Source: Xanthostigma xanthostigma (lineage: Eukaryota; Arthropoda; Insecta; Raphidioptera; Raphidiidae). Taken from it: a stretch of DNA of 64,000 nucleotides. Positions 22,745 through 32,837 of this stretch are shown one piece after another; the stretch's first letter is position 1; each line of letters opens with the position of its first letter. A program made the translations under genes and the position numbers. A model generated the notes under the pieces. That model was not told where the DNA came from. It searched no databases and saw only the letters and a program-made list of their open reading frames with translations. Where the stretch lies: the NCBI GenBank assembly GCA_963575645.1, contig OY754464.1, positions 74,188,948 through 74,252,947 on the forward strand. Direction: 5' to 3'.

Positions 22745-23797
22745 TGAGTGGGCATGTTTATAGAATAAAATTTTTTGTTAAAAAATTAAAACGGCCTTAA
22801 AACAACCCGCTAAAAAGAGAAAAATTATCTATTAATTTTTGAATTCTGTGCCAAAGATTTTACTTTATAGTAAGGCATCCATTTTAAAAATGGATTATTT
22901 TTCTGTTTTAAGCGGTTTTTTTTTGTATCATTTTATTGTACAATTTTTAGTTGCTTTTTGATACCACCTTCTACTTGTAAACATGTCCTACGAAATTTTT
23001 CTGTTATTTCTTGATATTTGCTTCCCGAGTAATCGGTAAAAAAATACTTGCCTATAGCTCGAATCGATAACTTTCTTCGTTTTGTGTTAGTTAAAAAACA
23101 CGCTCAATTCAACCTTCGAAATTTCTGAAATCATGGTGGCATGCGCGGAGAAATTAAATAAAATGGATGCGTTAGCTTATGTTCACGCGTTAGAAGTTAT
23201 ACTTCGTTAGCGCGATTAAAAACTAATTTTTAATTTCCATGCAAATAAATTATTGTAAATAATAATAATAGAGTAGGATTTGCATGCGAACGTGGTCTCT
23301 ATCATACTCTATCCTCATCACTGAGTGAATCGAAAAACGATTTATGGTGAAGGCAAGTCTACTAGTGTAAATCAAATGTCGCAACCGCTATTTTATTGGT
23401 AGTCTCTTTCTGCGACAGACTTGATGTTGCATCGTAAAAATTCATTTTCATAATGTGCGAAAAGAAGTATAACTTCAAAATAACATAAACGATAAAATGT
23501 ATCTAAATAAAGCTAGTAATTCTTGACCATAAATAAAAAAATATTTGTATTTAATGTTTCCTTGTTTCAAGTAGGTGGGTACAATAATATTAAAGAGAAA
23601 CTAGTAATATTTATCTTTATATCGGATATAGTTGGTCGCACTGAAAGGATGTTGTAACACATTCGGAAACAGTTAAACAGTAGATTTGCCAACCGTATCT
23701 TTTATTCTTTGTGTGTTGGTAATCTCTGTTTATTTATTGTATAAATGGCTTAATAATAGAAGGGAAATATCCACGCTTCTTGTTATTTTATTTTTAA
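22745..23797. other. Gene-less stretch
   Basis: A weak inverted pair, acccgctaaaaagagaaaaa at 22806 and tttttctgttttaagcggtt at 22898, hints at a small decayed element. Nothing coding. Confidence 0.4.
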
Positions 23798-25021
23798 CCC
23801 TCCAGTAGTCGCATGATTTTTTTTTGCTACAATAAAGGAATAATATTTTACATCAAAGATCCTACTATTAACGTTAGCATCATCAAGAAATAATTGCAGT
23901 ATAATAACTAAATTTTCTTTTCCTTATCGAGCGTCTGTAATCAACAATACTTATCTAAATTTTTTCTAATACACCTTTTATTTTTTTCTTTTTCAAAACT
24001 GTGATCTTTGCCTAAAACCATATCGACGCGTTGTAAATTGCAAATCTCAATCATACCCAAAAATCTTAATCTTCGGCTCCCAATCTTTATTTAAAATCAA
24101 ATCCCACTCCACTTTTTGTAAAATTCAATTACTCAAAATCGATTTTCCGAAGATCTTAATAAAATATCCCATCCCTGTATCTTTCCTTAATCCAAATTTC
24201 ATCTCTCTACCTCGCCTTAAATTCACATGTCAACCTTCGACCTTGAAATCCAAACCCAACTCCGCTACCTTTTCTTAGATTCTAATCCAATTCATCGACT
24301 TGTCCTTACATTGAGATCTGAACTCTTGATCTTTTTTCAAAACCAAATTCCACTCTTTGATGTTTCCTAAACACTTACACCTCGATCTTTCCAAATCCCG
24401 CCCTTTGACCTTTCCTGAAATCCGAATCGCAACTTTTTCCTAAATTCTAATCCTACCCATCTAAATCTCAACCCTTGACCTTTTTTCAAAACCAAATTCG
24501 AGTTTTTGAAGTTTCCTAAACTTTTACGCCTCAATCTATCCAAATCCCATTCTTTGATCTTTCCTGAAAACCAAATCCAACGTCGCGACTTTTACCCAAA
24601 TTATAATCCCACTAATCGACTTATCCTTACGTCCAAACCTCAACCTTTGACCTTTTTTCAAAATGAAAATCTGAGTCATTGACGTTTTCTAAATACTTAC
24701 GCCTCGATCTTTCCAAACCTCATCTTTCCTATAAACCAAATCCAACGCCACGACTTGTTCCTAAATTCTAATCCTACTTATATGAACATCCAAATTTCAA
24801 CCCTTGAACTTTTTCAAAACCAAACCTGTGTCTTTGACGTTTCCTAAACTTTAACGTCTCGATCTTTACCTAAATTCTATTTCAATGGCTCTACGTTCCA
24901 AATTTCAACCTTCTAATTTTCGTCAAATACATCTCACCCTATCTTTTCCATCTGCTCTTCCACAGTACCCTGTAAAAAACAACAAAATGGACAGATTCTG
25001 ATCCACGAGTCCTCTGGAGGG
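23798..25021. mobile_element. piggyBac-like non-autonomous element (1.2 kb)
   Basis: The flanks are TTAA (23794-23797 and 25022-25025). The element begins ccctccagtagtcgcatg and ends with the near-inverse gagtcctctggaggg, as piggyBac elements begin CCY and end RGG at a TTAA target. No transposase; the interior is a diverged minisatellite. Confidence 0.85.
24010..24950. repeat. Diverged minisatellite with strong strand asymmetry
   Basis: A 145-170-bp higher unit (ttgaccttttttcaaaacca ... gtttcctaaac ... cctcgatctttccaaatc ... cctaaattctaatcc) recurs at about 24330, 24475, 24645 and 24805, and each is made of shorter ctttgacctttcct-like steps. The plus strand is G-poor: 24181-24240 has 20 C and 3 G. 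Confidence 0.82.
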
Positions 25022-25452
25022 TTAAAATACAACAGATACTGCTATAAAATATAAATCCGGCGCTTCATTGAATTGCGTTCTCGCTGATTACATGAACCTG
25101 CAAGCTAGGGTATTAAGGGGATGATTTTCTTTCAAAGAACTGTAAACAAACATACAGACAGTTAGTCTGAAAGGATCAACTTCCTACTAAATGTTTCGTA
25201 TACTGTATCGCCTCCTCCTCATTTCCTTTATATTTCAGTGATCTAAAAACTTTTACACTTGTGATTTTAATGGCCACTTTAGTGATTCGGCGCACCGAGC
25301 GCATCATTTTCACATCGTATTCATTTGGCGTCAAAATTTAAAAAACTCGGGTCACGGTGCCAAAACCCCTGTCGACATGTTTAATCCGGCGCATACAAAC
25401 GTAACGTCCTCCCATAAACTTGTCGCGCCAATTGCACGGTTTTACTCCCAAC

Positions 25453-26362
25453 TAGAGAATACAATCCCGAGCATGTTTTTCAATCCCGGGATTACGGGAT
25501 TTTTGATGCGTAATCCCGGGGCTATCCCGGGATTAGACTATGTGGTTTCTAATTGGGCTGAAATGAAAAAAAGTTGAGTAATTACTTAAAACATGTTTTT
25601 AATATCGTTGCACAACACAAATCACAATATAGTAAGAAAAGAAAATAGACAAAACAAAAAAATAACTTTACTTTTGCAAGAAATCAAAAAGACAACACAA
25701 AAAAACTATTTAGAATTTCGAAAATACAATCGCAGAAATAAAAAATAGAGAATAGTTACTTCTTACCACAAGTTTATTAGAGCATAGCTCTCGAAATGTA
25801 CATCCACTAATAAACTTGTTGTGGTAAGAAGTAACTATTCTCTATTTTTTATTAGGTTCAAACCACAGTGCTCCTAATATTCTTGAATCGCAGAAATATC
25901 AAAGCATATAATGTTTGAGTTCCAAGCCTGCTTCGTAGTTTATTGCCAACATAAGCAGCAACTGAAAACGCTCGCTCAGGTTCTACGCTGGTTGGAGGAA
26001 TATCCAATAGAACTTATATGCTGTTTCTTAGTGATATCCACGAACTCCTCCATTTTCGAACAGGCTTATTTCACGTCTAATACTATTTGCCAACCCCGAT
26101 TCATTTTGTACTTGTACTTCAGGATCTGGAGATTTCATATTCTTACGTATCGTACCGCGTATTTAAGGATTGTTTTTTGTCGTTATGTAACAAATAATCT
26201 AGGCAAGGTAATTGTCAAGGCGCAACGGATTACGGAATGCAAACTAGATCTGTTTGTGGCAATCCTAAAAATCCCGAGATTAGTCAAGTATGGTCCCGGG
26301 ATTTTCGGGGCCAGAAAACGGCCGGGATCCCGAGATTCGGGATCCCGGGATTGTATTCTCTA
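25453..26362. mobile_element. hAT-type element (910 bp) with subterminal 'atcccggg' repeats
   Basis: Ends tagagaatacaatcccg and the exact inverse are flanked by a perfect 8-bp duplication ctcccaac (25445-25452 and 26363-26370). Several atcccgggat palindromes lie within 100 bp of each end, likely transposase-binding repeats. The 177-codon frame at 25911-26444 runs out through the right end and has no domain. Confidence 0.93.
25741..25885 (+). mobile_element. Hairpin insert with one-sided tail and 13-bp direct repeat (FB1)
   Basis: Inside the hAT element, a hairpin (arms about 25741-25780 and 25807-25850, core ttcttaccacaagtttatta) is followed on one side by a 31-nt unpaired tail, ggttcaaaccacagtgctcc onward. 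The whole is flanked by a 13-bp perfect direct repeat, aatcgcagaaata (25728-25740, 25886-25898). The tail includes ggttcaaacc, which fits a tRNA B box. Confidence 0.85.
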
Positions 26363-26370
26363 CTCCCAAC

Positions 26371-27185
26371 CAAACGTGCCATTAGATCCTACACATCAAA
26401 ATAGAGTTCAAATAACTTACAAGTATAGTTACGTTACAGTATAGTGGAGCCAGGCATTAAATTCCGACTCTGCTTAACAAATGAACTATGACGTTTACTA
26501 TCTTGTCCTAGAACGCACCTTAGCATGTATTTATAGATTCCATTACGACATCTAACAGTCGCCAACAGTCTATGCGTTCGTTCGTTGCCGAGAAAGAGAG
26601 AAGAAATAATTCATTTCTTTCAATGCAAAGCTGCCAGTGAGATTAAATAGTTTTGCGGACATGTTTCCGAGAACTAGAAAACGTTACGCGCTCATTTCAT
26701 CTTTAGAAATGTTTTGAGTAAGCTCCGTTATCGAATATTCAAATCGGTTATCGGTCCCATCTACGCGGATTATTTAACGGTGTATCAACTAAAGAGTATC
26801 TTTAACTTTTACGACCGAATAAACGACGCTGCATTGTATCAACTTTAGTCCGCTGTTGGCCATTGTAGCCTTGTTACGTTGATAAGGCAGTGATAAGGTG
26901 TGATGAAATCGGTGAACTCCACAGGAACCCGTAGGGAAACACTCGACCCAGGTTTGTGGAGCGCAGTTTGTCTACAAGTATCACTGCTCTCTGTGTATAT
27001 ATATTTTATACTAATGTATACGAGGATATTTAAAATAATAGTTAAATAATCGGAACTTTCTAAATGTAGGTACTAGAATGAACACGAAGAATTCCTAACT
27101 AATTCAGATTGGTTTCTTCGTTGATAGAACATCGCACGAATCCTAGATTTTCTCGGCGAGACGAGATGAGATTTTAGAGATTAAA
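26371..27185. other. Gene-less stretch
   Basis: No supported feature. Confidence 0.5.
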
Positions 27186-27395
27186 ATTGGTTGTATGTAA
27201 AGTCGGTTTACGGACGATAGTTTTACGTGATAACGTATTCCGCTCGAATATCATATTTAATAATACATTACTGCGCTCTCGCTTGCACGCACAGCGTCAG
27301 GCGGAACGTTACGGAACGTTACACTTTTTCGTGCGTGCAGCTGGTGTTTCATCAATTTATAAGACGTTATCACGTCAAAAAAACTTTTAAGTTAA
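27186..27395 (+). mobile_element. Inverted-repeat element family E, short copy
   Basis: Starts tggttgtatgtaaagtcggt, carries acgtgataacgt near the left and its inverse acgttatcacgt near the right, and shares cacgcacagcgtcaggcg and ggtgtttcatcaatttataa with 57440-58113 (reverse). It is ~430 bp shorter than that copy, an internal deletion. Confidence 0.75.
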
Positions 27396-27822
27396 ACGCT
27401 TTTAAGGTACAATCGATAATGTACTAAAAACTAGAAAATAAAGGGACTTTGATTAAACTAAAATAAAATAGTGGGGGCATTTAGAGTTACATTATAGTCG
27501 AAAAAGACATTCGAAATATGTTAAAATTTCACCTTCGTGCGATGACTGGAAATTGTTAAAAAAGAGTTAAAAAACTGTGTTTGCTTGTATCTCCAGAATA
27601 GTTAGAACTAGCCATATTTTTTTATAATTCTCCACCTTTTGACAAAATTTAATAAAAAATTACAGTAGAGAAGTTGAAAATTTCCATGGCTAAGAAAATG
27701 CCTAAAAACACTCAACATAAAAAAAACGAAAAATTATCAATTATTTAAATTATTCTATTTTTTATTGATTTTTTAAAAATCCGGCCAAAACTGTTCTCTT
27801 ATCCGCTCAGAGCTCATCTTAG
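27396..27822. other. Gene-less AT-rich stretch
   Basis: No supported feature. Confidence 0.5.
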
Positions 27823-28648
27823 TGTTACAAACTCCCCGTGGAGACGACAAACAAGCTCGTGAGACAATAATTGACTTGTCATTCTAACAAAGACACACAG
27901 ATTGTTGTGGGACACAACAATCGGCTTGATTGTTGTTCCAACAATAGGCGTAGGTAAAAAGGGCATTATTACCAAATTCTAGACAACAATGAAAGCAACA
28001 AAGCAAAGAACTATCCAGCGCCTATAAACCATGGGACACAGTCTACGGAGACAGTCACACGGACACGGTCACACAGGAATAGTCACACAAACACAATGAT
28101 ACATTGTGTTTCATGGAGTGAACAATCGACATAAATTAACAGTCAGTGAACAGAGCTGAGGTAACTGCAAAGATAAATAAATAAATGAACTGTGAAAATA
28201 ATAGTGAACGAAATAAATAGAACTGTATATAGTTAATAAATAAATGTGCTAAATAAATTTTGGTGTGTTCCTGTGTTGTAAATAATCTTGTGTGTATAGT
28301 TGTACAGTGACTTTGTATTCTCCATTACTTCAGTATAAAGTAGTGTTGATCCAATAGAATATTAAGATGAAGGAAGGTTTTGGTTGAGGATCATAAAATA
28401 AGCTTTACCAGTGTTTCGCTAGTGGCCACTAGCGAAACACTGGTAAAGCTTATTAACTGATCCTCAACCAAAACCTTCCTTCATCTTAATTCTCCATTAT
28501 TTATTCTATTATTTTATTATTTAGAACTGTCGTTTTGTTTCTGTTAAGTTAAAGAATTACTTTTCTGTTTGTGTGTTTAACTGTTTTATTGAACGTTTAT
28601 TATTGTAAATAAATAATTTCCACCACGAACCAGAACAGTTTTGATACA
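27823..28648 (+). mobile_element. Solo LTR-like sequence, split by hairpin insert FB2
   Basis: Begins TGTTACAAAC and ends ...cagaacagttttgataca. The 3' half matches the solo LTR 36409-36994 (gtgttcctgtgttgtaaata, tttagaactgtcgtt, tattgtaaataaat, accagaacagtttt). Polyadenylation signals aataaa are present. No internal region or second LTR. Flanking 4-bp repeats do not match, so the left limit is uncertain. Confidence 0.6.
28328..28488 (-). mobile_element. Hairpin insert with one-sided tail and 11-bp direct repeat (FB2)
   Basis: 28361-28490 is a loopless palindrome with 65-bp arms centred between 28425 and 28426 (tttcgctagtggccactagc), about five mismatches. A 33-nt unpaired tail (28328-28360) lies on the left only. 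An 11-bp direct repeat attctccatta flanks the whole (28317-28327, 28489-28499). The homologous LTR at 36.8 kb lacks the insert, which provides the empty site. Confidence 0.88.
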
Positions 28649-28649
28649 T

Positions 28650-29101
28650 TTCGAATAAGTGGAAACTGAGTTTATCATTTTACTGGCCTATTTGGCTTTC
28701 AGTCGATTAAAGTTATAGCGATTTCGTCCGTTTAGTACTAATAAGAATCATTACCTGAGGAATTCGATGACGTATCCTCGAAAAAATAGACAAAAAGGAA
28801 ACTTTTGAGCCGCCTTCGTAAAATTGTGTATCCGTAGGATGTGGATCGATGAACTTCGCTGCCGCCTGCTCAGCCAATGTTTGCCTCACCTTCGTGCCTC
28901 AAGCGAAAATGGGATTCAGAATCCAGGTCGAGAATGATTACTGAACTCGAAGATTTAAATTGCGTCAATTTACATGTTTTATTAGTTAGCTTTCAGAAAT
29001 ATGTTGAAGGTGTTGGATGGAATTATATTATTAGAGTGCCTGCACCAGACGTTTCCAACCGGTGTATTGCGTCACCTTAGTGTTCCGTCAAATGTCCGTA
29101 G
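28650..29101. other. Gene-less stretch
   Basis: Short frames only; a ~67-codon frame at 28877-29080 has no recognisable domain and ends at ordinary sequence. Confidence 0.4.
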
Positions 29102-29109
29102 TACACTAC

Positions 29110-29646
29110 TAGTGATGTGCCGGATATCCGTATCCGTATCAGCGGATATCCGAGGGAGAAGAAAGATCCCTATCCGTATCCGTTATTTTTTGGCGGATCT
29201 TTACCTTATTTATTTTCAATTCATAGATGAAATTTTATATATATACCTAGGTGATTAGGTAATAATGAAAAACTGTTAAATACCATTCAGATTATTTTTT
29301 ATTTCTTAAAATCGTTTTTGGCACCTTTATACTGCAAATATTTATCGTAGTGAGTACCATACCAATAGTACATAACTCAAAGGTACTAAAAAACTATCTT
29401 TATAATGAGATATTGCACATCGATCTTTGGAAAGAGACAATCTGTTATGAGAGTTAACTCTTAAAGAGGTCAATAACTTTTTCCCATAACAGATAGTCTC
29501 TTTCTAAAGGTCGATGTGCAATATTTATCAGCGCGTACTCTAAGATAGCTAAGATCCGTATCCATATCTGCGGATCTTGAAACCAAATATCCGTATTCAG
29601 ATCCGTATCCGCGGATATACATTTTTAACGTCCCGGCACATCACTA
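29110..29646 (+). mobile_element. hAT MITE, family 'tagtgatgtgccgg', copy 1 (537 bp)
   Basis: Ends tagtgatgtgccgg and its inverse, with the 8-bp duplication tacactac (29102-29109, 29647-29654). Subterminal ggatatccgtatccg repeats occur at both ends. A central pair, aaagagacaatctgttatg and its inverse, forms an internal stem. The inverse-oriented copy is at 61002-61512. Confidence 0.93.
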
Positions 29647-29776
29647 TACACTACTAAATTAACTGGACTCGGCGGATGAACTCTAATCACGGGTGAACCC
29701 ATTCCAAATGCAAGAAAACATCCCCCCCTCTCTCTCTATCTCGCTCACACACACATCAAACAATTTTATAACTTTA

Positions 29777-30225
29777 AGGCCGCTGCACACGAGGCTAGAA
29801 ACAAAGCTTGGAATTATGCTGGCCGGTAGCCTGGATACGAAGCTGCGGGCTTGCCTGCTAACTCCCAAGATAGGTTTTAAAATTAGAACAGGGGCTATTT
29901 TCCTTGCTAGGTCCGCAGCTAGATATAAGCAAGAACCAATCAGGAAGCAGTAGCTTGTCACCTTGTCACGTGGGCGACTTGAACAAACGCCCATAAACCA
30001 ACATGGCGTAATACTGCTCATAGTTCGACAACAGACACGTTTTGCTCTGTGTTTATATTTGAACTGTCATTGCGCGCGCACCAGATTTATTCATAAAACT
30101 AGCTTGAAAAGACGCCTCGTGTGAAGCGAGCACATTATAGCGATATAAAAAAACAGCGTTAGAAAACTAGTAGGCAAATCTAGCGAGGAATCTAGCGGCA
30201 AATCCAGCCTCGTGTGCAGCGGCCT
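29777..30225. mobile_element. PIF/Harbinger-like non-autonomous element, copy 2 (complete)
   Basis: The TIRs aggccgctgcacacgaggct are perfect 20-bp inverses and TTA flanks both sides (29774-29776, 30226-30228), which fits the 3-bp TWA target of PIF/Harbinger. No transposase. Confidence 0.87.
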
Positions 30226-30228
30226 TTA

Positions 30229-31042
30229 CTTTCAAAGTTAGCTACCGGAAACCGAAATCCCTGAAATACTGAAAGCAGGGAATCCCTGGATTACACAATT
30301 GCATTTTGCTGTAATGTATATTGCGACAGACAAATAATATATTTATTTAATGTACCTATATACTTTCTCTCATTTTAACACCCTTTGTTACAAATCAAAT
30401 TATCGTTAATCATGTTGCATTGTTTTTGAAATTTTCAATCAGAGTTTATTGTTATTATACATCGTGGCCCAGCCCACGATGTATATTGTATTCGCAATAA
30501 TCCTGTATGAATTCCTATGTCGTATGTTTTCTCGAATAACTGAAATCTGTTTTCGACGAAATTTTGGACACAGATGCGTTACCATCATGTCAAGAGCCAT
30601 GCTAAGTTTAATTTATGTAATTAAAAAAATTAGTGCCCTTTTGGCCATAATTTGTCAAACAAACCTCCGTAGCTCCTATATGATGCAAGCTACAAAAAAA
30701 AACTATCGAAGGAGATTTGTGCATCGGTTCATTACCTTTCCGATTGGCATATAAAATGTACTGCTATCTATCTGCGTTTGACCGTAATGAATTAATTTCT
30801 GTTGGCTTGCCTAAAAATATTTTTTTTGATTAGTGCCATAACTTTTTAAATAACTCTCCAATTATCACGAAATTTGTCTTAAACTTCAAGAAATCGCTTT
30901 TTGTCTGTAAATGACATAATTTTCAATGTTGTAAATACGTTAAAAATACTTTTTTTGCATAATTTAGGATAATTCTATATTTCAAATGATTGTCAACTCT
31001 TTTTTTCGCAGAGTCAACTGGCTCAGCATATTCATTTAAGTA
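30229..31042. other. Gene-less stretch
   Basis: A 26-bp stem-loop (tacatcgtgg / ccacgatgta) at 30458-30483 is the only structure noted. Confidence 0.45.
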
Positions 31043-31250
31043 AAGTAAAATCTCGTTTATCCATTTGTCGCTGATAAGAATTTTCGGTTAATCAGAATCA
31101 GTGATGCAGACATTTTTGTTAATTTAATGTTAATGTTTAATGTAATAACGATAAATCTGCTTAGTTAAGGGTTTTCTTTTGCATATTATCCAAATTTTCG
31201 TTTATCCGGGTACAAGGTCTCCGGTAGTGCGAATAAACCAGGTTTTACTA
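31043..31250. mobile_element. pogo-like MITE (208 bp)
   Basis: Ends aagtaaaatctcgtttatcc and the inverse of tagtaaaacctggtttattc resemble pogo/Tigger TIRs; TA flanks both sides (31041-31042, 31251-31252). Confidence 0.7.
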
Positions 31251-31252
31251 TA

Positions 31253-31790
31253 TTTTTTTATTTAAAAAAAAAAACCTATTCCTAAAATTGTGGCGTAAGT
31301 TTGTACTAGGAATGCATCTGTACAGTGGACCATCCTTATCTTATCAGCTTTCATATAGCAGGTGACTATTCTAGATGTTTTTTTGTAATACATTATGTTT
31401 GATCATTTTATGTTTATATTTACTATTGTTTTGGTAATTCCCTATTGATGATATCAAAGTGTTTTCGGATAGTTCAATTTTCGTGAAAAACTTCTGAGTT
31501 ATACTATATTTTAAGTAGTCAATGAATAAAGAACAACAGCTGATTAACCTATATCATACAAAAATATTTACGTATTAGTTTTAAGACAAATATCTCACCT
31601 GCTTTTAAAGTAAATGTAAAAATGTCAAAGTGAGAGATTAATATAAATCCAGTTGACATTATTTATTAAAAACCTTTAGAATGATTAAAATCACTAATAA
31701 TATACATGTTAGTGACAGATAGGTATACCTGAACATTGGACAACTTCATTTCTATGTGAGTCCCGCGTTTTTTTGACAGATAAAGCGTGA
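31253..31790. other. Gene-less AT-rich stretch
   Basis: No supported feature. Confidence 0.5.
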
Positions 31791-31796
31791 AACGTG

Positions 31797-32135
31797 TTCA
31801 GTTATTAAAAATTTAAAAAAAAAACATGTCAGCAAAACGTAAAAAAAAAAAACACAAATTATAGTGTAAATGAGAAGCGGTCACTTGGTAAGTGAGTTTT
31901 ATTTGAATTGATAATAATTGACCTTAATTTCTAACATAACCTATAAAAATATTTTGAAGGAAATTCTCATTTTATTTCAGTATGTTTACGAAGCTGTCAA
32001 GGTGCCTACGAAACCTTTTCTGAAGGGTGATGACTATTTCCAAAGTGAATTATTAATGTGTTAATATTTCAAGTATCCGTTACAGTTACCGGAGACAATT
32101 CGAAGAAAGGTGAAACGATAAGATCGCGGTGAGTA
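31797..32135 (+). pseudogene. Possible two-exon gene fragment with splice-like junctions
   Basis: An arthropod Inr-like tcagtt precedes an ATG at 31826 in good context (aacATGtc). The first exon would read MSAKRKKK and then, after a frame slip in a 12-A run, NYSVNEKRSL up to a donor gtaagt at 31889. An acceptor tttcag ends near 31980, after which YVYEAVKVPTKPFLKGDDYF continues, ending at TAA (about 32061). A further donor-like gtgagt lies at 32129. No family is recognised. The homopolymer slip means it is broken or the reading is wrong. Confidence 0.25.
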
Positions 32136-32143
32136 TTTAATAC

Positions 32144-32501
32144 TACTGTTCGACCGTAACTAGTTTTTACAACCGGATCCGAATTTCAGTTGCTGTTTCA
32201 ATTTAGGTTGAAACCGAAACTTATTTCGTGGGCAATTCCCTTTTTTAAACCTTTGTTCATTTTAACTATTGCAGATAATGCGTTTGTGTTCATAGAAGCA
32301 ATTATTTGATAAATTAATAGTTTAGTTGGTAAAAAAAACTAACTATCTATTCGTATCAATAATCACTACGCTAATCGCTCCCGAACGCCGCACAGAAGCT
32401 TACGAAACGAGTTTCGGTTTTGGTAGTTCGGCAGATTTTCTGACAACACCGAAACTCCAATTACTCACCGAAACGAAAACGGAAAGTTCGGTCGAACACT
32501 A
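32144..32501. mobile_element. hAT MITE with 'ccgaaac' subterminal repeats (358 bp)
   Basis: Ends tactgttcgaccg and the inverse of tagtgttcgaccg, flanked by the 8-bp duplication tttaatac (32136-32143, 32502-32509). Multiple cgaaac/gtttcg motifs near both ends are likely transposase sites. Confidence 0.9.
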
Positions 32502-32629
32502 TTTAATACTAATTAATATGCAAAATATAAAAAATTATAATAACAATACAACCGATAACTACGGTTACTAAAAATTATTTGAAAATTTTATCTAACTGTT
32601 TTGTAAAACTAAAATCCAACTTTTTTTGT

Positions 32630-32837
32630 TTTAGAGTTTGCGGATGATAGGACAATTTTGAAAACATCTATCTAGAAGTATGACGCACTGTCGGAGGCAG
32701 AAAAATGGTTTTAGTCCAACAACCTAAAACTAAACAAAGGCAATGTCAAGTTTTCATTAGAGAAGCGCACGACAATTCATACAAAAAATATAAAATTTCT
32801 CGGGATATATCTCGACAACACTTTAACAGTTTAACTA
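32630..32837 (+). pseudogene. LINE reverse transcriptase core fragment
   Basis: The frame reads FADDRTILKTS (the F/YADD catalytic motif) and then, across frameshifts, text matching the loop after YADD: NN-KLN-K TK..., FTR..., YKKYKI... and a degraded LGIYLD-like block. It stops at the inserted hAT element at 32838. A pyrimidine tract and 'ttttag' precede it directly, which is probably chance. Confidence 0.65.

Noticed and set aside
24010..24950. CRISPR-like spacing of short repeats
   Set aside because: Repeats are degenerate, not exact, units vary from about 145 to 170 bp, and the setting is a eukaryotic piggyBac element.
25911..26444. 177-codon open frame
   Set aside because: It lies in a non-autonomous hAT element, runs through its TIR and TSD into flanking DNA, and shows no domain.
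30449..30754. 101-codon frame as a host gene
   Set aside because: No motif, no splice context, no ATG in good context, and composition like the surrounding DNA.
32626..32636. Splice acceptor joining the 31.8-kb candidate exons to the LINE reverse transcriptase
   Set aside because: The tract ttttttgttttag suits an acceptor, but a hAT MITE lies between and the downstream frame is degraded LINE; chance is more likely.
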